Shown one piece after another: positions 7,669 to 13,937 of a stretch of DNA of 20,329 nucleotides. The translations under genes were made by a program, and so were the position numbers. Within the stretch, counting starts at the first letter, position 1, and every line of letters begins with the position of its first letter. Below the pieces are notes generated by a model that worked only from the letters and a program-made list of their open reading frames with translations, made no database searches and was not told the DNA's origin. Source of the stretch: Lachnospiraceae bacterium UBA1759 (lineage in GTDB: Bacteria > Bacillota > Clostridia > Lachnospirales > Lachnospiraceae). Location: the NCBI GenBank assembly GCA_002315555.1, contig DCHF01000039.1:1-20329 (forward strand), given 5' to 3'.

Positions 7669-9042
7669 TTAATCATTGGTAATAAACCATTCGTCTCGTA
7701 AAGCCACACCGTTGTCCAGCATCTTGCCTGCAAAATTGGGGCGGACGCCGGTAGCCACAAAGGCGCCGCCGGTGCCATCGGGGCCGTAACCGTGCTGCTT
7801 GTAAACGAAAATGTCCTGAAGGGTGATGGTATCGCCCTCCATGCCGACCACCTCGGAAATACTGGTGATCTTACGGGTGCCGTCGCGGAGACGGGACTGC
7901 TGTACCACGAGGTCCAGGGCCGATGCGATCTGCTCGCGGATCGCCTTGACCGGCATGTCAAAGCCGGACATCAGGACCATCGTCTCAAGACGGGACATCA
8001 GGTCGCGGGGCGAGTTTGCATGGGCTGTGGTCAGGGAACCGTCGTGGCCGGTATTCATGGCCTGAAGCATGTCCAGGGCCTCACCGGAACGGACCTCACC
8101 GACGACGATACGGTCGGGACGCATTCGCAGGGCGTTCTTTACAAGGTCACGGATGGTGACGGCTCCTTTGCCCTCGACGTTTGCGGGCTTGCTCTCCAGT
8201 GTGATGACGTGCTCCTGACGGAGCTGGAGCTCCGCGGCGTCCTCGATGGTGACGATGCGCTCCGTCTCCGGAATATAGTCGGAGAGGACGGACAAGAGCG
8301 TCGTTTTACCGGAGCCGGTACCGCCGGAGACGACGATGTTCAGACGGGCCTTAACGCAGGCCTCCAGGAAGGCGACCATGTGAGGGGAAACCGAACCGAA
8401 ACGCATCAGGTCCGCCACGGTCAGCGGGTTCTTGCTGAACTTACGGATCGTGATGGTGGGACCGGTCAGGGCACAAGGCGGGATGATCGCGTTGACACGG
8501 GAGCCGTCGGCGAGGCGGGCATCGACCATCGGGCTGGACTCGTCAATACGACGACCGACCGATGTGACAATGCGGTTGATCACGTTCAGCACATGCGCGT
8601 CATCGCGAAAGCGGACCTGCGTCTTTGTGATCTTACCCTTCATTTCCACGTACACGTGATCATAACCGTTGACCATGATCTCGCTGATGGTCGGATCCGC
8701 AAGAAGCGGTTCCAGCGGGCCCAGACCGACGATGTCGTTATAAAGCTCGTTCACGATGCGCGGCCGCTCGGCACGGGGTATCTCGCTTCCCTTGATGGTC
8801 AGCACGGAATCGATGGCGTTCCGGATAAACTCCGCACGCTCCTCATTGTCCTCTGCGAGTTTCTCCGATTCACGGTTGATCAGGTCGATGACCTCGCGGT
8901 GCACCTCCATCTTCAGTTCCGCATACTCCTCCGCCGGCGCCTCACTCTTCTGCAAAGAGCGCGCGTCACGCAGCGTCTTTCCGGATTCCGCATCGCTTTT
9001 CTGAATACTCTTTTGTTTTTCCAGACGTTCCAGAAGACTCAT
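7669..9042 (-). CDS. cpaF: CpaF/TadA pilus assembly ATPase
   Basis: A 457-residue secretion ATPase of the GspE/VirB11 type that powers Flp pilin assembly at the cytoplasmic membrane. Visible motifs: Walker A GGTGSGKT at 240-247, Asp box RIVTIEDAAEL at 262-272, Walker B-type region RPDRIVVGEVRSGEA at 308-322, and His box TGHDGSLTTAHANSP at 331-345. The first 60 residues are charged and probably coiled. It is longer at the C terminus than minimal CpaF, with a G-rich stretch (YGPDGTGGAF) near residues 423-432. ATG 9042 follows GGAG by about 6 nt. The gap to cpaE is 15 nt. Confidence 0.97.
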   Translation of the reverse strand: MSLLERLEKQKSIQKSDAESGKTLRDARSLQKSEAPAEEYAELKMEVHREVIDLINRESEKLAEDNEERAEFIRNAIDSVLTIKGSEIPRAERPRIVNELYNDIVGLGPLEPLLADPTISEIMVNGYDHVYVEMKGKITKTQVRFRDDAHVLNVINRIVTSVGRRIDESSPMVDARLADGSRVNAIIPPCALTGPTITIRKFSKNPLTVADLMRFGSVSPHMVAFLEACVKARLNIVVSGGTGSGKTTLLSVLSDYIPETERIVTIEDAAELQLRQEHVITLESKPANVEGKGAVTIRDLVKNALRMRPDRIVVGEVRSGEALDMLQAMNTGHDGSLTTAHANSPRDLMSRLETMVLMSGFDMPVKAIREQIASALDLVVQQSRLRDGTRKITSISEVVGMEGDTITLQDIFVYKQHGYGPDGTGGAFVATGVRPNFAGKMLDNGVALRDEWFITND

Positions 9043-9057
9043 GAATACTCCAAATCC

Positions 9058-10299
9058 TTATCTTCGACCAAACAACCCCTTCTTTTCCGAAGCGTCCCTG
9101 GTCCGGTATTTCCGCATCATCGCTTTCCGCTCCCTGGCTGAAAGCTGCTGCATATCAAAATTATCCTTTCCCTCCGCCAGCTTTTCCGCCATGTCGGAAA
9201 CCGCCAGACTGAGCTTGGAGCGAGGGGCGCTCTGTACAAAAGGCTGCCCGCGGTTCAGTGCGGCCACGGCCATCATATAATCGCTCGGGATGCGGGAAAG
9301 GATCGGCGCGTCCACGATGCGCTGTACATCGGCGATCGTGATGGAATTGATCTCCACCGCACGATTGATGACGGCGCGAACCTTCTTTTTCTGCCCGAGG
9401 GATTCCAGGATGCTCATCGCGACCTTGGAATTCTTTAGGATGGAAACATCAAGGCCGGTCAGGAACAGGATGGTCGTGGAGGCCTCGAGTGCGGTAATGA
9501 TCGGGTCCGTAAAATTCGCCGCGGTGTCGATGATAACAAAATCATAATAGGAACGCAGCAGGCCGAGGACGGTCTGGAGCTTCTCCGCGGACACGAGGTC
9601 CGCGTATTCCGGGCTTTTGGGTGCACAGAGAACATGCACGCCGCTCGGGTGAACGGTCATATAGGACCGGATGGTGTCGATGGTCGGATTCGCCATGTCC
9701 TGCATCAGATCGGAGATGGTGTCCTTGGGGTCCATATCCATAAAAATGTGTACGTCACCGAACTGGAGGTCCAGGTCGACGATGGCCACCTTCTTCTTCA
9801 TCGAGGCCAGCTTCATGGCCAGGTTGACGGACATCGTGGTCTTGCCGAGGCCGCCCTTGGCACCAAAAACGGTGAGGACGCGGGAGGTCCATGTGACACG
9901 CTGATTCGTAGTCAGTGCGCTCAACCGGCCGCTTTCCGCGTTGTAGACGCGGTGGATCAGGTCGGTGAGCTCCTTACCCTCATCCGGGTAAGGAAACACG
10001 TTATGGCAGCCCGCGTTCGCGGCTGCCGTGTAAATATCGATGGAAAGCTCCGGCACCAGAAGAATGACAAAGGTGCGCGGTTTCCGGAGAATAATGCGCT
10101 CGGCCAGATTGATTGCGTCCGGGTCGTTTTCATCGGCCCAGATGATCAGTACATCCGGAGCGACGGTCTCCACCTTCTCCAGTGCGGATTCACCACCGCG
10201 GGAGTCTGCGGAAACCTCCAGTTCCGGGTCCTCGGAAATGAAGTGGCGAAGCGCACGGATCGCGGCTTCCTGCCGGCTGACGATCATAACATTGATCAC
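9058..10299 (-). CDS. cpaE: CpaE/TadZ, ParA-like pilus localisation ATPase
   Basis: A 413-residue protein. Residues 1-120 are an atypical receiver-like domain (MIVSRQEAAIRALRHFI, then APDVLIIWADENDPDA). Residues 140-380 are a MinD/ParA ATPase with deviant Walker A KGGLGKTT at 148-155, DLDLQFGDVHIF and YDFVIIDT. The C-terminal 40 residues are basic and hydrophilic. TadZ/CpaE proteins mark the site where the Tad machine is built. The start is GTG 10299, not an upstream codon: it follows AAAGGAGG at 7 nt and overlaps the cpaB stop by four bases (GTGA), showing translational coupling. Longer in-frame extensions upstream run through cpaB coding sequence and are discarded. Confidence 0.95.
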   Translation of the reverse strand: MINVMIVSRQEAAIRALRHFISEDPELEVSADSRGGESALEKVETVAPDVLIIWADENDPDAINLAERIILRKPRTFVILLVPELSIDIYTAAANAGCHNVFPYPDEGKELTDLIHRVYNAESGRLSALTTNQRVTWTSRVLTVFGAKGGLGKTTMSVNLAMKLASMKKKVAIVDLDLQFGDVHIFMDMDPKDTISDLMQDMANPTIDTIRSYMTVHPSGVHVLCAPKSPEYADLVSAEKLQTVLGLLRSYYDFVIIDTAANFTDPIITALEASTTILFLTGLDVSILKNSKVAMSILESLGQKKKVRAVINRAVEINSITIADVQRIVDAPILSRIPSDYMMAVAALNRGQPFVQSAPRSKLSLAVSDMAEKLAEGKDNFDMQQLSARERKAMMRKYRTRDASEKKGLFGRR

Positions 10300-11123
10300 G
10301 GCGTGTCCTCCTTTCCGACGATGTAGGAAAGATCCACATCGATCGTTTCCTGAATTTCCGTATCGCGGCCGTTCCGAAGTGCCAGACGCAGACTGCACTG
10401 CAGATCCGCGTTAATGATCTTTAATACGTCCTCCGGATCCAGCTCCAGTGTCACGGTGGTGAATTCCGAAAGGCCGGATTCCGACATAACGGCATCGACC
10501 GCAAGAATGCGGACATCCTGGATCAAATAGCGGGTGTACGTAACGGTCACCGTCTCCGGTTCCCCGGTCTCCTCCTCTTCCGATCCTGCGCGGTTTGAAG
10601 CGCCTTCAGCGGCCTCATCATCCTCGCTGTCCCCGGCGTCGGCATCACGTTTTGCGGAATCCTCCGCCTTCTTTGTCTCGACCTCTTCTTCCACGTTGTA
10701 CGTCATGACGATGTCCACGTGGTCCTCCGGCTTCACCATATAGGCGACGCCGCTGACCTGGCTGACGGCCAGAGAGATCGCACGTTTGCCGGGCGTAACG
10801 CGATAGGAAAGATTATCCGTCTGTTCCTCCTGCACGATGCGGTTGATGGTGATCTGCTCGCCGGTGTAAACGGCCGATGACAGCACCTTACCGATGATGC
10901 TTTCCGGGTCCTTGATCACGTTCGGCAGCAGGGCCTCCGTCGCAACGGGGGTCAGCGCCACCATATCCGCGGTCACCACTTTATTCTTGGGAATATCCAC
11001 AAGAGCGACCACGACCTGCGTACGCGGGACCTCCTGCGGTTTACTGATATCTTTTAAAAGCTGATAGATGCCCACGCCGGCAATGAGCGCGGCAATGATT
11101 GCAACAAGCTTGATTCTTTTCAT
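10296..11123 (-). CDS. cpaB: CpaB/RcpC pilus assembly protein with SAF domain
   Basis: A 275-residue membrane-anchored protein: one helix at residues 5-22, an SAF domain at about 37-100 (VVVALVDIPKNKVVTADMVA, later GEQITINRI), then the RcpC-type domain (GKRAISLAVSQVSGVAYMVK, DHVDIVMTY). A strongly acidic low-complexity insert occupies about residues 145-195. In diderms CpaB works with the secretin. Here there is no secretin, so it probably acts at the wall or membrane exterior (inference). ATG 11123 has GGAG 7 nt upstream. Its 3' end overlaps cpaE. Confidence 0.93.
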   Translation of the reverse strand: MKRIKLVAIIAALIAGVGIYQLLKDISKPQEVPRTQVVVALVDIPKNKVVTADMVALTPVATEALLPNVIKDPESIIGKVLSSAVYTGEQITINRIVQEEQTDNLSYRVTPGKRAISLAVSQVSGVAYMVKPEDHVDIVMTYNVEEEVETKKAEDSAKRDADAGDSEDDEAAEGASNRAGSEEEETGEPETVTVTYTRYLIQDVRILAVDAVMSESGLSEFTTVTLELDPEDVLKIINADLQCSLRLALRNGRDTEIQETIDVDLSYIVGKEDTP

Positions 11124-11141
11124 GTGAAGTCTCCAAAAATG

Positions 11142-11534
11142 CTAATTCTCAAGCCGCATCGTGCATGTCGCGTGCAGCTCCATGGTGCGTTTTCCGAGAA
11201 TGGTCGATGTGAATCCGGTCAGGATCGGCGTGTCCGATGTTACCGTCGCGGTGATCTGCTGTGCCACCGGGTCCGATACGATCGCCGTGGCGCTGCGGAT
11301 GCCGACCATCGACCCGATCATGCGCTCTTCCGTCTCCGCCCGCCAGTCGGTGGAGGGATCATAGTGGATGACCGCATAGCGGGCGCCTTCGCGCGCCGCG
11401 TTGTTCAGGGTGATCTGGTTGTAATATAGCCATCCGAAATCGATGATGGCGCATAACAGGAGGAGAAGCACCGGAAGCACCAGCGCGAATTCCACAAGGG
11501 ACTGGCCGTCTTCATTTTTCAAAAACCGTTTCAA
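11142..11534 (-). CDS. tadE: TadE-like pseudopilin
   Basis: A 130-residue prepilin-like protein. The N terminus KRFLKNEDG-QSLVEFALV fits a type IV/Flp leader: basic start, G10 before the cut, Glu at +5 and Phe at +6 of the mature protein, then a hydrophobic helix to residue 30 and the TadE continuation NQITLNNAAREGARYAV. The prepilin peptidase encoded upstream should process it. It begins with TTG at 11534, placed 8 nt after AAAGGAG; no in-frame ATG fits. The rare start may hold its level below that of the major pilin. It is the first gene after the terminator that follows flp. Confidence 0.9.
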   Translation of the reverse strand: MKRFLKNEDGQSLVEFALVLPVLLLLLCAIIDFGWLYYNQITLNNAAREGARYAVIHYDPSTDWRAETEERMIGSMVGIRSATAIVSDPVAQQITATVTSDTPILTGFTSTILGKRTMELHATCTMRLEN

Positions 11535-11637
11535 TGTGCATACTCCTTTCAGTAGATTTTAGTGTAATACTGCGGGATGTCCGTGGCTGAGTATTTCCCG
11601 AAATCTCACCGCACTATCCGCGCTTCGTTTGCTTTAT

Positions 11638-11668
11638 TTAAAAAAGGGCGAGCCTTGGACTCGCCCCC
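11638..11668 (-). terminator. Intrinsic terminator between flp and tadE
   Basis: On the minus strand, arms at 11660-11666 and 11646-11652 form a 7-bp GC-rich stem (GGGCGAG/CTCGCCC) followed by TTTTTT at 11640-11645. It lies about 75 nt after the pilin stop. Partial read-through would give much more pilin message than assembly-machine message. Confidence 0.85.
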
Positions 11669-11739
11669 TCTTAAACTGAAGCTTCAGATCAATTTATCGT
11701 CAGCCGGGTCACGTGTTGCCGGCACGAAAAATCATCTGA

Positions 11740-11940
11740 TTATTCGCCGCCGCCTGCGCCGCCTGCTGCCGGAGCTGCGGTAACTGCGCCGTTCAGTTCA
11801 TCGCTTGCTGCGTTGAACAGGCTGCTGATCTTCGGACCAAGGAGCTTTAATGCTGCGATTGCCGCAACTGCAACGAGTGCAAGAATAAGGCCGTATTCGA
11901 CCATGCCCTGTCCATTTTCATCCATTAAGAAATTCTTCAT
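11740..11940 (-). CDS. flp: Flp-type major pilin
   Basis: A 66-residue prepilin. The leader MKNFLMDENG ends at G10. The mature part begins QGMVEYGLILALVAVAAIAA, with Glu at +5 and Tyr at +6 as in Flp pilins (type IVb/IVc), followed by a short amphipathic segment and an Ala/Gly/Pro-rich tail (APAAGGAGGGE). ATG 11940 follows GGAGG by about 7 nt. It is the structural subunit of the Tad pilus, cut by the peptidase whose gene ends 31 nt upstream. A terminator directly follows, fitting its expected high expression. Confidence 0.95.
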   Translation of the reverse strand: MKNFLMDENGQGMVEYGLILALVAVAAIAALKLLGPKISSLFNAASDELNGAVTAAPAAGGAGGGE

Positions 11941-11971
11941 ACTGTAACCTCCGTGTTTTCTTTCTGCCCGG

Positions 11972-12625
11972 TCATGCGATGTACGGCATGCCGATGCAGG
12001 TAACAAGCATTCCGAGGGTTATGAAGGGACCCATCGGAACGTTGGTCCTCAGGAGTGTCATAAAGCTCATTTTCTGCTGCATGACGCAGTAGCAAAGGAT
12101 CAGCATACCCATGAAAACGACCGCTACGAGTGAACCGTAAGCGCCGAGTAGAAATCCCATGGCGGCTGCGAGCTTGACATCCCCTGCCCCCACCTTCTTG
12201 CCGAAAAGGCCTGAGATGGAGAACAAAATGAAACAGATCGCGAATCCCAGGAGCGACTGAAGAATTCCCGGTGTAAAGAGGGTCGTGGCCCCGAAAAGGG
12301 AGCCGATCCATAAGAGAATTCGTAAGCCGATCACCGCGAGAACGGTGGGATTCGGGATAACCCGGTATGTCCAGTCCGTCACTGTGACGGTGCCTGCGAT
12401 GGTAAGCAAAAGATATGCGGAGATCATGTCCATCGGACCGGAGGTGAAGGCTCCGATCACCGCGCCCACGATGCTCATGGCCGCAAAGAACAGTATCTCT
12501 GTCTTCTTATTCAGTTCATAGGTCAGGTCGCGCTTTTCATACAGCTTCAGGATCCAGAAACGGGAAAGGAACCCGCATCCAAAACCGATCACCAGTCCGA
12601 AAATTGCTTTTAAGATCATCTCCAT
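11972..12625 (-). CDS. cpaA: Prepilin peptidase CpaA/TadV (A24 aspartic protease)
   Basis: A 217-residue integral membrane protease that cleaves Flp and TadE leaders. The two catalytic aspartates are visible: D84 in VTDWTYRVIPN and D149 in the GxGD motif GAGDVKLAA. About six membrane helices are predicted and no methyltransferase domain, as usual for the short Tad type. ATG 12625 is chosen because family similarity starts at MEMILKAIFG and GGGAGA lies about 9 nt upstream; a longer in-frame extension runs into the leader hairpins. It is the first gene of the pilus operon, about 390 nt after the predicted transcription start. Confidence 0.93.
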   Translation of the reverse strand: MEMILKAIFGLVIGFGCGFLSRFWILKLYEKRDLTYELNKKTEILFFAAMSIVGAVIGAFTSGPMDMISAYLLLTIAGTVTVTDWTYRVIPNPTVLAVIGLRILLWIGSLFGATTLFTPGILQSLLGFAICFILFSISGLFGKKVGAGDVKLAAAMGFLLGAYGSLVAVVFMGMLILCYCVMQQKMSFMTLLRTNVPMGPFITLGMLVTCIGMPYIA

Positions 12626-12704
12626 GAAAGGTCTCCCATCTTGGCTCTTGCGCTTTTTGTGTAATTCGGGGATCGGAGGGTTCCCTCCTGCCGATGTACC
12701 CCTG

Positions 12705-12754
12705 AAAAACAAAAAAGCGCATTGTCCATACCTTACGTTTTTGGACAACACGCT
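12705..12754 (-). terminator. Strong intrinsic terminator in the cpaA leader (T2)
   Basis: On the minus strand, arms at 12743-12754 and 12716-12727 pair over 12 bp with two G-U pairs (15-nt loop), followed at once by TTTTT, a G and another T-run. It lies about 85 nt before cpaA, so all pilus transcripts starting at the riboswitch promoter must pass it. Confidence 0.75.
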
Positions 12755-12780
12755 GGTCTGCATGTGTTTTCTGTACCCTG

Positions 12781-12889
12781 CCTCGAAATTTCTTCCGGGA
12801 CTTTGTGTAACACAAATATACCTTCACGATTCATTTCGGGTGTGGTCGCCGCCGGGTGCAGGGTGCACCTCGGGTACGGAAACGACACC
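12781..12889 (-). other. Structured, non-coding leader segment between two terminators
   Basis: Minus-strand RNA here can form two nested hairpins. Stem I pairs 12883-12889 with 12839-12848 (GGTGTCG with CGACcaCACC) and encloses a hairpin GGTGCA-CCC-TGCACC at 12855-12869. Stem II pairs 12833-12840 with 12781-12789 and encloses TTTGTG-TTA-CACAAA at 12802-12816. The two outer stems share bases 12839-12840, so they abut or compete. I do not recognise an RNA family, and no convincing gene is present. Confidence 0.5.
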
Positions 12890-12909
12890 TTTTATGAGTA
12901 AAAGGGTAC

Positions 12910-12931
12910 AAAAAAATACGGAACGCCGTAT
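12910..12931 (-). terminator. Terminator of the c-di-GMP riboswitch (T1)
   Basis: On the minus strand ATACGG (12926-12931), loop CGTT, CCGTAT (12916-12921) and then a T-run (12910-12915). The hexamer CCGTAT also occurs at 12930-12935, at the aptamer's 3' edge, and shares two bases with the terminator's 5' arm. This gives a physical link between aptamer closure and terminator folding. Confidence 0.75.
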
Positions 12932-13010
12932 ACGGTAACTGGCTGCCATTTTAAAGGCCCTATAGCTTTGCGTCACATCCTTTCGAATGCTTTGCCAAAA
13001 ACAGTATTAA
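12930..13010 (-). promoter_or_regulatory. Cyclic-di-GMP-I (GEMM-I) riboswitch controlling the Tad operon
   Basis: The minus strand carries the conserved GEMM-I string of elements in the right order and spacing: GGCAAA, a short hairpin with the UUCGAAAG tetraloop region, GACGCAAAGC (tetraloop receptor side), AUAGGGCCU, then AUGGCAGCCAG and UUACCG. The closing P1 helix can use AUAC (13004-13007) with GUAU (12930-12933). One G is missing relative to the usual GCCAGGUUACC. The aptamer starts a few nt after the predicted transcription start and is followed by terminator T1, a standard transcription-attenuation layout. It should sense c-di-GMP, the second messenger for the motile-to-attached switch. 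Whether binding turns the operon on or off cannot be decided by eye. Confidence 0.93.
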
Positions 13011-13019
13011 GTTATCTTG

Positions 13020-13048
13020 AAAATAGCACCCTGAAAAGGCAATGTCAA
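13020..13048 (-). promoter_or_regulatory. Sigma-70-type promoter of the Tad operon
   Basis: Minus strand -35 TTGACA (13043-13048, perfect), 17-nt spacer, -10 TATTTT (13020-13025) with an extended TGC before it. Predicted start is near 13013, immediately upstream of the riboswitch. Confidence 0.85.
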
Positions 13049-13148
13049 TAAAAAAGTCGATTTTTTTGCAGTTTTGTCAGAATTCACAATTTTCCATGGC
13101 ATAAAACACAATTGAATGACAAAAATATGTGAATAATGACAGTCTAAA

Positions 13149-13183
13149 CACAAGAGCACAACCGTTTTGGTTGTGCTCTTGTG
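13149..13183 (-). terminator. Long perfect hairpin, terminator of the ADP-ribosylglycohydrolase/SIMPL unit
   Basis: A perfect 15-bp inverted repeat (13149-13163 and 13169-13183) with a 5-nt loop, about 60 nt after the SIMPL gene stop. On the minus strand the stem is followed by TTTAGAC, a weak T-run. It separates this unit from the Tad promoter about 100 nt away. Confidence 0.7.
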
Positions 13184-13242
13184 GGAGAGTTGGGGTCAAG
13201 TCCGGGATCCGGGACCGGAACGTGAGGCCGGGGTTGTGGACT

Positions 13243-13914
13243 TTACCCAATCTCCCACACCACCGTCACCGTATCCTCCACCTCAATATCATCGGCTTCA
13301 ATATCGATGTCATAGCTGTCCGCCTCTGCCTTCATCAGCATGGAGGATTCCTCCATGAAGCGCATGGAATTCATCGGCTGGGAAACAAACTCCACCTCGC
13401 CCCAGGAGTAGTCGATCAACTGGATCGCGCCGAGCGTGACGCCCGCTGCCGATGCCAGCACGCCCGCCTTTTCCTTTGAATCCGCGACCGCCTTCGATAG
13501 CAGTGTATTCTTCACCGCCTCCGGGTCCGCGACGGTATGCCGGATGGAAAACTCCGGCATTCCGGGGCAATGCGCCAGTGCGTACAGGACCTTGCCGAGG
13601 CGCGCATTGTCCGCCGGGAACTCCAGCTTCATGCGATGCACGAACTTGTAGCCAAGCAGCCGCGACTTCCAGCTGTGGTCCTTGGCCTGGTAGCTTTCAC
13701 GTTCGGTATCGACATTGAAATACAGCGTCTTCAGTTCCGCCGTCTCAAAGCCCAGTTTGCTCAAGATTTCGTTCAGCGCACGCTTCTTTTCCGCTGAGGC
13801 CTTCACCGCCTCTTCATATGCCTTGCAGATATCCGTCTGCGTGATCAGAAGCCGGATCGTGTCCGGTCTTACAGATAACTTGCCTTTTCCTGTTACTTTA
13901 ATCGTTCTTTCCAT
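13243..13914 (-). CDS. SIMPL-domain (DUF541) protein
   Basis: A 223-residue protein with the SIMPL/DUF541 pattern: N-terminal TIKVTGKGKLSVRPDTIRL (family V-x-G-x-G-x-v-x-v-x-PD), a helix-rich segment AEKKRALNEILSKLGF, then repeated beta strands including YKFVHRMKLEF and a C-terminal VEDTVTVVWEIG. Family members occur inside and outside cells with roles in stress tolerance, poorly defined. No signal peptide is visible, so this one is probably cytoplasmic. ATG 13914 follows AAAGGAG at about 8 nt; an upstream in-frame extension has no better site. It lies 23 nt after the ADP-ribosylglycohydrolase gene, in one transcript. Confidence 0.88.
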   Translation of the reverse strand: MERTIKVTGKGKLSVRPDTIRLLITQTDICKAYEEAVKASAEKKRALNEILSKLGFETAELKTLYFNVDTERESYQAKDHSWKSRLLGYKFVHRMKLEFPADNARLGKVLYALAHCPGMPEFSIRHTVADPEAVKNTLLSKAVADSKEKAGVLASAAGVTLGAIQLIDYSWGEVEFVSQPMNSMRFMEESSMLMKAEADSYDIDIEADDIEVEDTVTVVWEIG

Positions 13915-13937
13915 GTGTTTTCTCCTTTCTGTGCCCC

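Noticed and set aside
7792..9141. 449-codon plus-strand frame opposite cpaF
   Set aside because: It mirrors the GC-biased codons of cpaF, lacks any motif or ribosome binding site, and cpaF has all ATPase motifs on the minus strand.
12537..12827. 96-codon minus-strand frame in the cpaA leader
   Set aside because: Overlaps terminator T2 and the start of cpaA in another frame, has a GTG start without a ribosome binding site, and has basic low-similarity content.
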